Shown here piece after piece: positions 17,149 to 25,660 of a DNA stretch of 64,000 nt; the stretch's first letter is position 1, and each line of letters starts with the position of its first letter. Location of the stretch: contig JAJFKB010000002.1 in NCBI GenBank assembly GCA_021773395.1, positions 186,001 through 250,000 of the forward strand, written 5' to 3'. Both the position numbers and the translations under genes were made by a program. The notes under the pieces are model-generated. The model searched no databases and had not been told where the DNA came from. It saw nothing but the letters and a program-made list of their open reading frames with translations. Source of the stretch: Gammaproteobacteria bacterium. Lineage in GTDB: Bacteria > Pseudomonadota > Gammaproteobacteria > Pseudomonadales > IMCC2047.

Positions 17149-19296
17149 CTACTTTATACCGATATCAAATGTTTCCGTCACTTTAGACATTTTTTCACGG
17201 AACTCCTTACCCACTCTAGCAAAATCACCATACTGATTTATTGCTCTTGGAGTTATAGTCACCAATAGTTCCGTTCGTTTCAAATCATCTGTTTGAGAGC
17301 CAAATAAAGCTCCCAATAACGGTACTCGACTGATGAATGGCAACCCTGAAGCCCCCTCAGATTTATTCTCCTGGATTAGCCCCCCCAGGACTATTGTATC
17401 GCCACTTTGAATGGCGACCTTACTACTAATATTTCTTCGTAAAAATGCTCTTTGCCCAGTAGCTGCATCTATATTGCCTACATCAGTAACCTCTTGGTCA
17501 ATTTCCATTATGACAAGCCCTGAAGCGTTGACACGGGGACTGACCTTTAAACGCACTCCAGTATCCTTAAATTGAATATTTTCAGTTGTCGTTCCTCCAT
17601 CAGTAACTGTCGTACCAGTTCTAACAGGTTGCTGATCGCCAACGTTTATCTCTGCAGTCTCGTTATCCAAAACAAGAACACTTGGAGATGATAAAACATC
17701 AACTCTAGACACTTTATCCAGCGTATTAATAACGGCACTCCACCCCCCGGCTATATCATTAACCAAGTATGAAAATCCTGGGACAGTTGCATTAATCCCC
17801 GAGGAATCAAGATCTAAACTGGCGACACCCAGATCTCCTCCGTTGAGCTCGTTCTCAAAAAACCATTCCACGCCATAACGTAAACTATTGTCCAAAGTAA
17901 CTTCCCAAATCGAAACCTCAACCAAAACCTGAGCTGGCACTACATCTAATTTTTTAAGTATCGATTTAACTGACCGCCATATCCTTGGTTCCGCCATAAC
18001 CAACAGACTATTATTCGAAGTATTTGGAACCACTCTCAGATCAAGTTCCCTCGAACCAGACTGATTGCGAGCACGTTCGAATGCTTTTTTCGCATCCGCA
18101 CTCGATATGGTTTTTTGCTGGCTACCGGGTGTTGTGCCCCCTTTGTTAGTACTACCTTTAGAGATCGCCCCTTTAAATAGCTTATCAATGAGCTCGGCCA
18201 ACTCTTCGGCATCTCCATTTTCAACGTCATATACATAAAGCTGAGTATCTGCCACCTCATCATCATTTAGCTGTATCTCGTCTAGACGCGCTATCCAATC
18301 CTTAACCTTGTTCAAATAATGGATTCTTGGGGTGATGACCATCACACTATTTATTTCTTCCATAGGAACGAGTTTAACCAGACCGGCTATCGGGCTTAGT
18401 TCAGCTCCCCCAAGCATCCCCTCGAAACGCTCAACAAGGGTAATCACTTCAATGTTAAATACTTCATATATTCCAAATGACATGCCTTCCATAACATCAA
18501 CATCAAACATTTCTATAGTACGCTGAATGTTTGTCATTTGCGGAGCCGGTGCAGCAACCATGATCAAGTTTCGAACGGGGTCAGAATGAATGACGTTCTT
18601 CTCGGCACCAAGCGGTTTAAGAATTTTCTGAGCTTCTAATACTGATATAAAACGGAGTGGAATAATACGAATGCTATACCCATGGATTCCTGAGCCATCA
18701 TTCATCAATTTGACTGGCAATTCACTTCTTAACCCTTCAGAGGGTACCAATCTAAAGATACCTTCAGCTGTATGGATTAGAGCAATGCCTTCAGCGGCTA
18801 AAAGCGATTCCAGCAGGTCAAATAGAGACTCTTCTGCAATAGGGCTGCTTGAACTTAAAGTTACCGTACCCTTAATGCCTGCTTCTATTGTATAGGGAAC
18901 TTTAAGCATATCTCCCAAAATAACCTGCAGAACATCGGCCAAAGGTGCGTTTCGAAAATTGACCTGTACTTTATCTCCATCGACCCTTAAAACTGCTTCC
19001 TTGGCTGGATTTACATATCTTTCATTTCCAACATACTGATACAAAGTGCGATTGCCTTCGGCCTCTCCGGGTTCAGCGTTGCCGGCTTCGCTAGAATTAG
19101 TCCCCTCTGACTTAATCTCAGTTCTCATGGAATCTTGCTGCTGAGCTGTATCCTGGGTCCCTTCCAACTCCTTTACACCACCGTTTAATAAGCTGCAGCC
19201 GGACATAAATACATATAATAGCGTAACCAATAGCAATTTTGATTTTATTAGTTTGTTACCCGCCATCTCATGTACGGTACTTTTTATTAGTCTCAT
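17149..19296 (-). CDS. gspD: Type II secretion outer-membrane secretin
   Basis: 715 aa. The N-terminus ends in a lipobox-like LYVFMSGCS, so it may be a lipidated secretin. N0/N-domains follow (VQVNFRNAPLADVLQVILGDML; RIIPLRFISVLEAQKILKPLGA), then a Ser/Gly-rich loop, and the secretin core VPAQVLVEVSIWEVTL...VLDNETAEINVGDQQPVRTG and GDTIVLGGLIQEN near the C-terminus. It forms the outer-membrane channel of the T2SS. An internal ATG at codon 11 is an alternative start. It is last in the E-F-G-H-I-J-K-L-M-C-D order, 27 bp after the GspC-like gene. Confidence 0.95.
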   Translation of the reverse strand: MRLIKSTVHEMAGNKLIKSKLLLVTLLYVFMSGCSLLNGGVKELEGTQDTAQQQDSMRTEIKSEGTNSSEAGNAEPGEAEGNRTLYQYVGNERYVNPAKEAVLRVDGDKVQVNFRNAPLADVLQVILGDMLKVPYTIEAGIKGTVTLSSSSPIAEESLFDLLESLLAAEGIALIHTAEGIFRLVPSEGLRSELPVKLMNDGSGIHGYSIRIIPLRFISVLEAQKILKPLGAEKNVIHSDPVRNLIMVAAPAPQMTNIQRTIEMFDVDVMEGMSFGIYEVFNIEVITLVERFEGMLGGAELSPIAGLVKLVPMEEINSVMVITPRIHYLNKVKDWIARLDEIQLNDDEVADTQLYVYDVENGDAEELAELIDKLFKGAISKGSTNKGGTTPGSQQKTISSADAKKAFERARNQSGSRELDLRVVPNTSNNSLLVMAEPRIWRSVKSILKKLDVVPAQVLVEVSIWEVTLDNSLRYGVEWFFENELNGGDLGVASLDLDSSGINATVPGFSYLVNDIAGGWSAVINTLDKVSRVDVLSSPSVLVLDNETAEINVGDQQPVRTGTTVTDGGTTTENIQFKDTGVRLKVSPRVNASGLVIMEIDQEVTDVGNIDAATGQRAFLRRNISSKVAIQSGDTIVLGGLIQENKSEGASGLPFISRVPLLGALFGSQTDDLKRTELLVTITPRAINQYGDFARVGKEFREKMSKVTETFDIGIK

Positions 19297-19323
19297 TCGT
19301 TATCCAATAATCTATTACATTTT

Positions 19324-19833
19324 CTAGTTGATGCGGCTTATATCGATGACCGCCGAATTATCCTTTACTTTCGGTAAAACTAACTCTGCCTCTCCACTCA
19401 CCAATAGAACTGAATTTTGCTTTATCTCTTTAACTACCCAATCCCTAAATTTCTCTCCTATTAGGAGAGTTTGCGAAGTTTGGCCATCAGAAAGCATCAC
19501 ACGGGATTTCCCCTCGGCTGTGATAACCCCCAAAAACTCTATGTCTTCTGTTTTAGGCGCCATAGCTACTGTAGTAGTATCTGAGACAACTGAAGCAGTA
19601 GGCCTTCTAGTTGGCCAGAATAATGGTCGCTCACCCGCATTGACGTATTGAACACCCGCCTCTTCTTCAATGATCGCTTCAGGAAGCTCAAATATAATAG
19701 GCTCTAATTTTTCGCTGCCAGAATAGCGCCAGTCAAAAAGCACCCATACCGCCACCGCAAACAACAATGCAAGACATGATAATAAAATTAAAACTTTAGA
19801 TACCAAGGCCGCATCTATTCTATCAAACTTCAC
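19324..19833 (-). CDS. Type II secretion inner-membrane protein, GspC-like
   Basis: 169 aa. One N-terminal transmembrane segment (VLILLSCLALLFAVAVWVLF) and a periplasmic HR-like region (FLGVITAEGKSRVMLSDG...LLIGEKFRDWVVKEI...VLLVSG). This is the architecture of short GspC/GspN-type proteins that link the inner-membrane platform to the secretin. There is no PDZ or coiled-coil domain, unlike classical GspC. It lies between gspM and gspD and overlaps the end of gspM by four bases, which supports the role. Confidence 0.75.
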   Translation of the reverse strand: MKFDRIDAALVSKVLILLSCLALLFAVAVWVLFDWRYSGSEKLEPIIFELPEAIIEEEAGVQYVNAGERPLFWPTRRPTASVVSDTTTVAMAPKTEDIEFLGVITAEGKSRVMLSDGQTSQTLLIGEKFRDWVVKEIKQNSVLLVSGEAELVLPKVKDNSAVIDISRIN

Positions 19834-20411
19834 TGGCCGCCCCCTTCTGCTTCAAGCACATAAGATAATGCCTCAAGCTGAACCTGAGCTGACTGCTGGA
19901 CTGGCTGGCCCCTGCGGGCTCGCGATCTCATTGACTTGATATCAATGTCATCAATAATCAGAACTGGCTTACTGGCCTCAATATCCTGCAAAACACCCAT
20001 CACCTGATCCATTTGGCCACTAAAGTTAATTCTTACACCTAAAACCCGGTAACCATCTTGCTTCTTATTAATTGGCGCTACCGTCCTAACACCCGCTCCA
20101 TGCGCTCCCACTATTTCCGTTAGACGTTTTTGAATATCTAGTGAAACCTGATTGGCCGACCAGGTTGCCGGGTACACCAGATTGATTAAACCCTCATCAT
20201 CAAATCTTTCAAAAGCATCATTAATGGCTTCCTTTGACTCTACGATCCTTGTCAACCGATTTACCAGCTGAGAGTCTCTTTCGATTTCAGTATCGTAGGC
20301 TGCGTGTCTGGCCAAATAGGGCTGCGCAATCAACAGTAATATCAGCAGGCCGACAACACCAGTAATACCCCAACAAACCAATGTACGGTGCTCATAAAGG
20401 ATCGTATTCAT
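19830..20411 (-). CDS. gspM: Type II secretion protein, GspM/PilO-like
   Basis: 193 aa from the ATG at 20411. One transmembrane helix (GVVGLLILLLIAQPYL) precedes a periplasmic ferredoxin-like domain (MDQVMGVLQDIEASKPVLIIDDIDIKS) as in GspM/PilO. The start begins one base past the stop of gspL; a frame extension to 20510 runs inside gspL and is unlikely to be used. GspM partners GspL in the inner-membrane platform. Confidence 0.82.
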   Translation of the reverse strand: MNTILYEHRTLVCWGITGVVGLLILLLIAQPYLARHAAYDTEIERDSQLVNRLTRIVESKEAINDAFERFDDEGLINLVYPATWSANQVSLDIQKRLTEIVGAHGAGVRTVAPINKKQDGYRVLGVRINFSGQMDQVMGVLQDIEASKPVLIIDDIDIKSMRSRARRGQPVQQSAQVQLEALSYVLEAEGGGQ

Positions 20412-20412
20412 A

Positions 20413-21507
20413 TCAAAGCGCTTCCGCCTGGATATCAAGTTTAATACTAAATCTATCAAGGCCGGTTTGTGCGTTTCGATTAACCGTAGATGTAAACTTA
20501 GCCGAACCAAACAAGCGTGAAGCTTCCAGTTTCTCTATTATGGACACCACATCCTTACCCTGGCCCTGTAATGTCGCCATATTATCCTTTATTTTCAATG
20601 AACTTAAATAAATTTCATCGGGGATAATACGACTTAACTCCTCTACAATCAAAGCTCGTCCAGGCATTTCTTTACGTTTATTGACAAGGAACTGCAGCAC
20701 ATTAATATTTTTCTCCAACTGCAACTTCTTTTCCATGATACCTGCGACTTCTCCACGCAATTCAACTACTGCCTTTTTTGTCTCTAGTACAACTACTCTT
20801 TTATGTAATAGGGGCGAAATAGCGGAGACTAAAAGCGAAAAAAGTAAAAGTGCCAGCAAATAAACATTTTTATTGGGTCGAAATTTTGCCTGCCCAGTTC
20901 CCAGCAGATTTATTTCGCCCATATGTTGCGCAGTGGAAACACGACTAACCTTGATACCTGTGGCCTGACGGATGTTATCAATAACCGGCTGAATTCGCGT
21001 TTTGGGGACGATAATCAAGTCGACTTGCAGCTGTTTTTTTATCCGATCCCTTTCAACTACGATGGCATCAAACAGCACCTGCTCTTCGGTAAACGGCGTG
21101 TGGCGACTTAACTGGTACGCAACTGACTGTCTTAAGTTTGGCTCAACCTGAGAAGGTAATTGCATACGGTGGATCAATAAGTCCTTTTCATCGACCAGCA
21201 ATTCAATTTCTATCCCATCCAATGTTTTTTGGGTGTATTTTTTAAGCTGCGCCTTCAGTACCTCCACGGAATCTGACGACAGACTGCTGGCGTTAAAGGA
21301 CGCCAATTGCTTTTTGTTATCGCCATCCTCTAGCACAAAGTCAATTTGTTCATCAGTGAACTGGGCGATTAGCGATGGGCAATGGCTAGCGAATACGCCT
21401 TTAAGCTGAACCGGAATCCCATCCGACAAGCCTTGCACAAAAAACTGAAATATTTGTGCAACGTCCACCCCAAAAAATTGCCACTTATTTGTGGTACTTA
21501 ATTTCAT
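20413..21507 (-). CDS. gspL: Type II secretion protein, GspL/PilN-like
   Basis: 364 aa. An N-terminal cytoplasmic region of the PilM/GspL type (LLVDEKDLLIHRMQLPSQVEPNLRQSVAYQLSRHTPF) leads to a single transmembrane segment near residue 215 (YLLALLLFSLLVSAISPLL), a coiled stretch (LETKKAVVELRGEVAGIMEKKLQLEKN), and a PilN-like periplasmic domain. GspL recruits the ATPase GspE to the membrane. It starts 12 bp after gspK, within the operon. Confidence 0.83.
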   Translation of the reverse strand: MKLSTTNKWQFFGVDVAQIFQFFVQGLSDGIPVQLKGVFASHCPSLIAQFTDEQIDFVLEDGDNKKQLASFNASSLSSDSVEVLKAQLKKYTQKTLDGIEIELLVDEKDLLIHRMQLPSQVEPNLRQSVAYQLSRHTPFTEEQVLFDAIVVERDRIKKQLQVDLIIVPKTRIQPVIDNIRQATGIKVSRVSTAQHMGEINLLGTGQAKFRPNKNVYLLALLLFSLLVSAISPLLHKRVVVLETKKAVVELRGEVAGIMEKKLQLEKNINVLQFLVNKRKEMPGRALIVEELSRIIPDEIYLSSLKIKDNMATLQGQGKDVVSIIEKLEASRLFGSAKFTSTVNRNAQTGLDRFSIKLDIQAEAL

Positions 21508-21519
21508 TCAACTAATTTC

Positions 21520-22428
21520 CTAGTCCTCAGCCAACTTAAAGTGTGCTGTGTATTCGTTCCATTTTTTTATCGTATAGGGCAGTCCACTAGTACCGGCCCC
21601 AAAAGATACTGTAATTTCCATTTGTTGCCGCATCTGATTATTACCCGCAAATTCTACCTGAACCCGATAGATTTCTGCACTCGCAATACCATCTAATTGA
21701 TAATTGCTAAATGTTGGACCTAACCCAACCGCACCGTTCATTACAGGTTGCTCTTCGTCTTCGCCGCCAGTATGAGTGCCATCCAGAATTTCTACCAATT
21801 TTTCTGGCGCATATTGTAGATCAACAACTGGATTAATAGAAAACTCAGAAACATAAGGCTCCAGCTTTTCCAATAACGACCTGCTCATTCCGCGTACACG
21901 AGCTAATTCCTCCAATGACTGAAAAGGCCCATCTCTAGGCAGATAACTAAACCCCAGAGATTCATATTCCTCTCCTTCTGCGCCATTGGGTAATGTAATA
22001 TTATCCGGATCACGCCAATCAACTATTGCCGCAGCCAAACTCGCTGTATCTTCCCCTTCTTGCGCAACAGCCGACAACAACACCTCCAGAATTTCAGCAG
22101 AGGCGACATTAATGCTCACAAAAGATGTTTCTGGTATAACGCGATAAAGTATACCTTGTCCACCAATGTCTAGCTCTAGCGTTTGTCCAGACTTTTCTGT
22201 CAGCCCCTGCGGAGAATTCACGTGCACCATTGACAGGTAATTCACCACCCCTTCCGCCGCCGCTCGCAAGCGAATTTGTCCGACCAGATCTTTAACGATT
22301 CTAGTCTCGGTCTTCACATTATTGGTGTGGGCTGCCAACAAAAAAGTGAGCAGCATAATAATCCAAAGAACGATAATGAGCACCGCACCCTGTTGCTTTG
22401 TTCCTGGATTCTGCAGTGGCCTTTTCAT
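21520..22428 (-). CDS. gspK: Type II secretion minor pseudopilin GspK
   Basis: 302 aa. The prepilin-like segment QQGAVLIIVLWIIMLLTFLLAAH is characteristic of GspK. The inserted helical region (AAAIVDWRDPDNITLPNGAE...YESLGFSYLPRDGPFQSLEELARVRGM) is the family hallmark, including the metal-binding-like acidic loop. GspK caps the pseudopilus tip. The start at 22428 overlaps the gspJ stop as ATGA, typical of translational coupling; an upstream in-frame ATG at 22461 lies inside gspJ. Confidence 0.9.
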   Translation of the reverse strand: MKRPLQNPGTKQQGAVLIIVLWIIMLLTFLLAAHTNNVKTETRIVKDLVGQIRLRAAAEGVVNYLSMVHVNSPQGLTEKSGQTLELDIGGQGILYRVIPETSFVSINVASAEILEVLLSAVAQEGEDTASLAAAIVDWRDPDNITLPNGAEGEEYESLGFSYLPRDGPFQSLEELARVRGMSRSLLEKLEPYVSEFSINPVVDLQYAPEKLVEILDGTHTGGEDEEQPVMNGAVGLGPTFSNYQLDGIASAEIYRVQVEFAGNNQMRQQMEITVSFGAGTSGLPYTIKKWNEYTAHFKLAED

Positions 22429-23024
22429 CCACTGCCAACCCGCATCACGATTGCTGGCCACTCTTTATCAGGTTCACTAATGAGAACCTTTACCAGCACA
22501 GGAAATGTAATTCTCGCCTTCCATTGCTCTACCCAAACACCCTCGTCACCACTTTTGTCGTAGTAGAAGAACTCAAGCTCAGCATCTGGAATTAAAAGCT
22601 GGTATTCACTTTCTTCAAATATATCCTCCACAGAGCGCCCCGTTTGGTACAGCCCAAATCGTGCCCATAGGCCTTCCCTGCCATGCAGCTTTGTTTCCAG
22701 CTCTATCAGGTAATGTTCTCCCGATACAGACATTGACAGGGGTGCCACATATCGAACTCGCCCAGCCTCGCCATCAAATGAAAAAGCTGTCCCCCCATCT
22801 TCAATAATTTGCTCCGCCTTTGCCTGCAGTAAATGTCGCCGCAATAGACTGATAAACTGACGTCCATCCTCGACCCGATCAATATATCTTTCGCCAGTTT
22901 TCCAGCTTTGAATGCCCGCTCTAAAACTGGAAAAAAGAGCGAGTGTGATCAGGCTGGTTAAAACCAGAACAACTAATACTTCAACCAGCGTAAATCCCTT
23001 CTGCTCCATTGAATGCGGACTCAA
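22425..23024 (-). CDS. gspJ: Type II secretion minor pseudopilin GspJ
   Basis: 199 aa. A type IV prepilin leader QKGFTLVEVLVVLVLTS with Glu at +5 precedes a globular domain (RFGLYQTGRSVEDIFEESEYQLL) and a C-terminal FYYDKSGD...WVEQWKARITFPVLVKV as in GspJ. It belongs to the pseudopilus tip complex with GspI and GspK. It overlaps gspI by four bases at the 5' end and gspK by four at the 3' end. Confidence 0.9.
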   Translation of the reverse strand: MSPHSMEQKGFTLVEVLVVLVLTSLITLALFSSFRAGIQSWKTGERYIDRVEDGRQFISLLRRHLLQAKAEQIIEDGGTAFSFDGEAGRVRYVAPLSMSVSGEHYLIELETKLHGREGLWARFGLYQTGRSVEDIFEESEYQLLIPDAELEFFYYDKSGDEGVWVEQWKARITFPVLVKVLISEPDKEWPAIVMRVGSG

Positions 23025-23479
23025 AAGCCACCCTCCTTGGGACCTGCTTTTAGTGAAGCAATCTGCAGACTTTTTTCTTCTCCGCTTTCAATCCAATTCA
23101 CTATCACCCGCACCAGGAAAAGCTGAAGCTCCCCCGGACGCTCCAGCTGGTCATCAAATGCTTCAAGCTCATAGGGCGTCATCGAAATCGACCAGCGGTA
23201 CTGTTTATCCAGTCTTGAATCAGACTCCGACTCAAAGTCAGATTGATTAAACTCTCCGCTGGCAACCGGATACAGAACACCCACCTGCACCATCTGTGAA
23301 TCGGCCACCAAAGCAGCTGTAGTGTAACTATCGGTTCGTGCTAGATTACGCAATCCTCCTGCAAAAGACTGAGCAATCACCACCACTGCCATAGCCATCA
23401 ATACGAAAGCAACCAACACCTCCAGCAGCGTAAATCCCGACTGATGAGAAACACCATTCATCGCTGACTGCTTCCCCAT
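23021..23479 (-). CDS. gspI: Type II secretion minor pseudopilin GspI
   Basis: 152 aa. The prepilin leader HQSGFTLLEVLVAFVLMAMAVV follows a 15-residue N-terminal peptide, and the body matches GspI in size and position. It is cleaved by a prepilin peptidase, which is not in this window. It starts five bases after gspH and overlaps gspJ by four. Confidence 0.9.
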   Translation of the reverse strand: MGKQSAMNGVSHQSGFTLLEVLVAFVLMAMAVVVIAQSFAGGLRNLARTDSYTTAALVADSQMVQVGVLYPVASGEFNQSDFESESDSRLDKQYRWSISMTPYELEAFDDQLERPGELQLFLVRVIVNWIESGEEKSLQIASLKAGPKEGGF

Positions 23480-23484
23480 TGCCG

Positions 23485-23928
23485 CTATTCTCCGGTACTG
23501 CGCTCTAATGCAACGCCGCCTGTTAACCAGTCAACCGCCAATAAATACACATCATCGTTGGCCGTCAGTTCAATCTTGCCACCGGTTGAAGAGCCATCGG
23601 GGAAAAAGCGAATTCCAGCACGCTGATCCTTTATCTCACTTTCAACGGTAGTTACTCTCACTTCTGATCCTTCGGGTAATGTAAATATTTTGTCTTTGGA
23701 TTCAACACTAAAGGTTTTGTCCTGCGTATTTACCCACAGTGCAACAGCTCTGCGTGACCCTACCGCCTGCGCTCTCGCCCAACGTAAACCCGTCATTAAT
23801 TCCCGGGCTGACTGCTGCAATCGCGCACTTTCACCCCTATTAAAGAGTGGCGGCACCACCGCATAGATCAGCGAAATGATCAAAACGACAACTAGCAGCT
23901 CAATCAGCGTAAAGCCTCGCTCTTTCAA
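23485..23928 (-). CDS. gspH: Type II secretion minor pseudopilin GspH
   Basis: 147 aa. The very short leader KERGFTLIELLVVVLIISLIYA is a class III prepilin signal, and LQQSARELMTGLRWARAQAVGSRRAVALWV is the GspH/FimT region. The start is a TTG with GAGG five bases upstream; no ATG is available in frame before the leader. GspH is the upper minor pseudopilin of the T2SS. Confidence 0.88.
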   Translation of the reverse strand: MKERGFTLIELLVVVLIISLIYAVVPPLFNRGESARLQQSARELMTGLRWARAQAVGSRRAVALWVNTQDKTFSVESKDKIFTLPEGSEVRVTTVESEIKDQRAGIRFFPDGSSTGGKIELTANDDVYLLAVDWLTGGVALERSTGE

Positions 23929-23961
23929 TATTGCCTCACTAACCTGGCAGGGTGATCTATA

Positions 23962-24393
23962 CTACTTCCAACTCTCAATATCGGCATTATCCTTATCACC
24001 GCCAGGGCGGTTGTCAGCACCTAGAGAATAGAGATCAAAAGCACCATTTTCACCGGGATAGACATAGTGATACTCATTACCCCAGGGGTCTTTGGGAATC
24101 ACCTTCTTTCGCAGATAAGGGCCATTCCAGCCGACAACACCGGCCGGCTTTTCAATTAAACTTTCCAGGCCCTGATCCTGAGAAGGGTAGCCTCCCACTT
24201 CGAGACTATACATATCCAGAGCGGCAGCGAGATCTTCAACCTGTAGTCGAGCAGTATCACTCTTTGCCCCCGCTACAAACTTCATTACCTTGGGACCGAC
24301 GACACTGGCAAGAAAGCCCAGAATAACCAACGCCACCAGCAACTCAATCAGCGTAAAACCTAAAAGACTTCTCGGTTTTTTTAATCTATGCAT
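23962..24393 (-). CDS. gspG: Type II secretion major pseudopilin GspG
   Basis: 143 aa. The leader LLGFTLIELLVALVILGFLAS and the body ARLQVEDLAAALDMYSLEVGGYP...WNGPYL...DPWGNEYHYVYPGENG.FDLYSLGADN are the strongly conserved GspG sequence, including the calcium-site loop near the C-terminus. It builds the pseudopilus. A tandem 10-bp duplication carrying AGGA lies just upstream of the start (24399-24418). Confidence 0.96.
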   Translation of the reverse strand: MHRLKKPRSLLGFTLIELLVALVILGFLASVVGPKVMKFVAGAKSDTARLQVEDLAAALDMYSLEVGGYPSQDQGLESLIEKPAGVVGWNGPYLRKKVIPKDPWGNEYHYVYPGENGAFDLYSLGADNRPGGDKDNADIESWK

Positions 24394-24418
24394 ACCTTTT
24401 AAATCCTATTAAATCCTA

Positions 24419-25651
24419 TTAAAAAACAAGTTCATTTACTTCCATAATCCCGACCAAAATCGAAAGAATAATTCCAGCAATTAAGGCACCCAAACCCAAA
24501 ATCAACACCGGCTCCAAGAGCGCCAGAAATCTTTTCACCGCGCTGTTGACCTCTTCCTCATATATATCCGCGACCTTCACCAGCATCTCTTCCAGCTGTC
24601 CTGTTTCTTCCCCAACCTGAATCATGTGCATTGCCAAAGCAGGAAAGTTACCTTTTTCTAGCAAAGTGGTACTCAACGCCCCCCCCTCCTTTAACGAAGC
24701 AATCCCTGATGACAGGTCACTACGCAAGGTTGTATTTGCGACCGTCGCATGTGCAATCGACAATGCATTGACGATCGCCACACCACCCTGCAATAGGGTG
24801 CTAAAAGTTCGAGTTAACCGCGCAGTTTCAATTTTCGCAATCATATCGCCAACAATGGCCAGACTTAACAGTTTTCGGTCTAACCATGCCTTAAAATCAG
24901 GCTTTTTCCATAGCGTTTGTGCCAGCCATACCAGTCCTGCGAGCCCTGCCAGCAACAACCACCAATAGCTGCCTACCCAGTTGCCTGCGGTCATAACAAT
25001 TTGCGTAGGCAAGGGTAAAGTGCCCCCCATATCATCAAAAAGATCGGCAAATTTAGGCACCACAAAACCGAGCAGCAATACTAAAGAGAGCACCGCCACA
25101 AACAGGAGAATCGCCGGGTACATCAAGGCTGAGATCACTGTCTGTCTAAGTGCCTTGGAGCGCTCCAAATACTCTGCCAGCCTGGTTAGTGTAATATCAA
25201 GTGCACCGCTGGCCTCACCTGCACGTACCATACTAATGTAAAAACCCGAGAACTCCTTGTGCTTTTCAAAGGCATCAGCCAGAGAATTCCCTTTACGCAC
25301 ATCCTCTGAAATATTCTTTATAATTCCTGAAATACGTGCGTCGGTGGCCTCCATGTTCCCTAATACAGACAGGCTTCTGTCCAATGGAACTGAAGAGGAC
25401 AGCATAATCGCTAATTCACGAGTAAAGTCTGTAATTTTATCTTTTGTTTTAGTGCTTACTGATGCGAAACCACTAATCAACCCACCGCTTGACGCATTTG
25501 CTGCATCTTTCTCATCAATCTGGTCAATATTAAGCGGTGTCAATCCGTCCTTGGCGAGCGCAAGCGCCAGCTCCCCTACAGTATCTTTCTGCAGCACTCC
25601 ATGGGTGACCTTGCCATCAGCTGATACCGCTTTGAATTTGAAATGAGCCAT
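24419..25651 (-). CDS. gspF: Type II secretion inner-membrane platform protein GspF
   Basis: 410 aa. It begins MAHFKFKAV..DGKV, typical of GspF, and has two repeated cytoplasmic domains (FTRELAIMLSSSVPLDRSLSVL and TARLTRTFSTLLQGGVAIVNAL) and three membrane segments, the last at the C-terminus (LILGLGALIAGIILSILVGIM). GspF is the polytopic platform component contacting GspE and GspL. It is nine bases downstream of gspE. Confidence 0.96.
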   Translation of the reverse strand: MAHFKFKAVSADGKVTHGVLQKDTVGELALALAKDGLTPLNIDQIDEKDAANASSGGLISGFASVSTKTKDKITDFTRELAIMLSSSVPLDRSLSVLGNMEATDARISGIIKNISEDVRKGNSLADAFEKHKEFSGFYISMVRAGEASGALDITLTRLAEYLERSKALRQTVISALMYPAILLFVAVLSLVLLLGFVVPKFADLFDDMGGTLPLPTQIVMTAGNWVGSYWWLLLAGLAGLVWLAQTLWKKPDFKAWLDRKLLSLAIVGDMIAKIETARLTRTFSTLLQGGVAIVNALSIAHATVANTTLRSDLSSGIASLKEGGALSTTLLEKGNFPALAMHMIQVGEETGQLEEMLVKVADIYEEEVNSAVKRFLALLEPVLILGLGALIAGIILSILVGIMEVNELVF

Positions 25652-25660
25652 TATTTCAAG

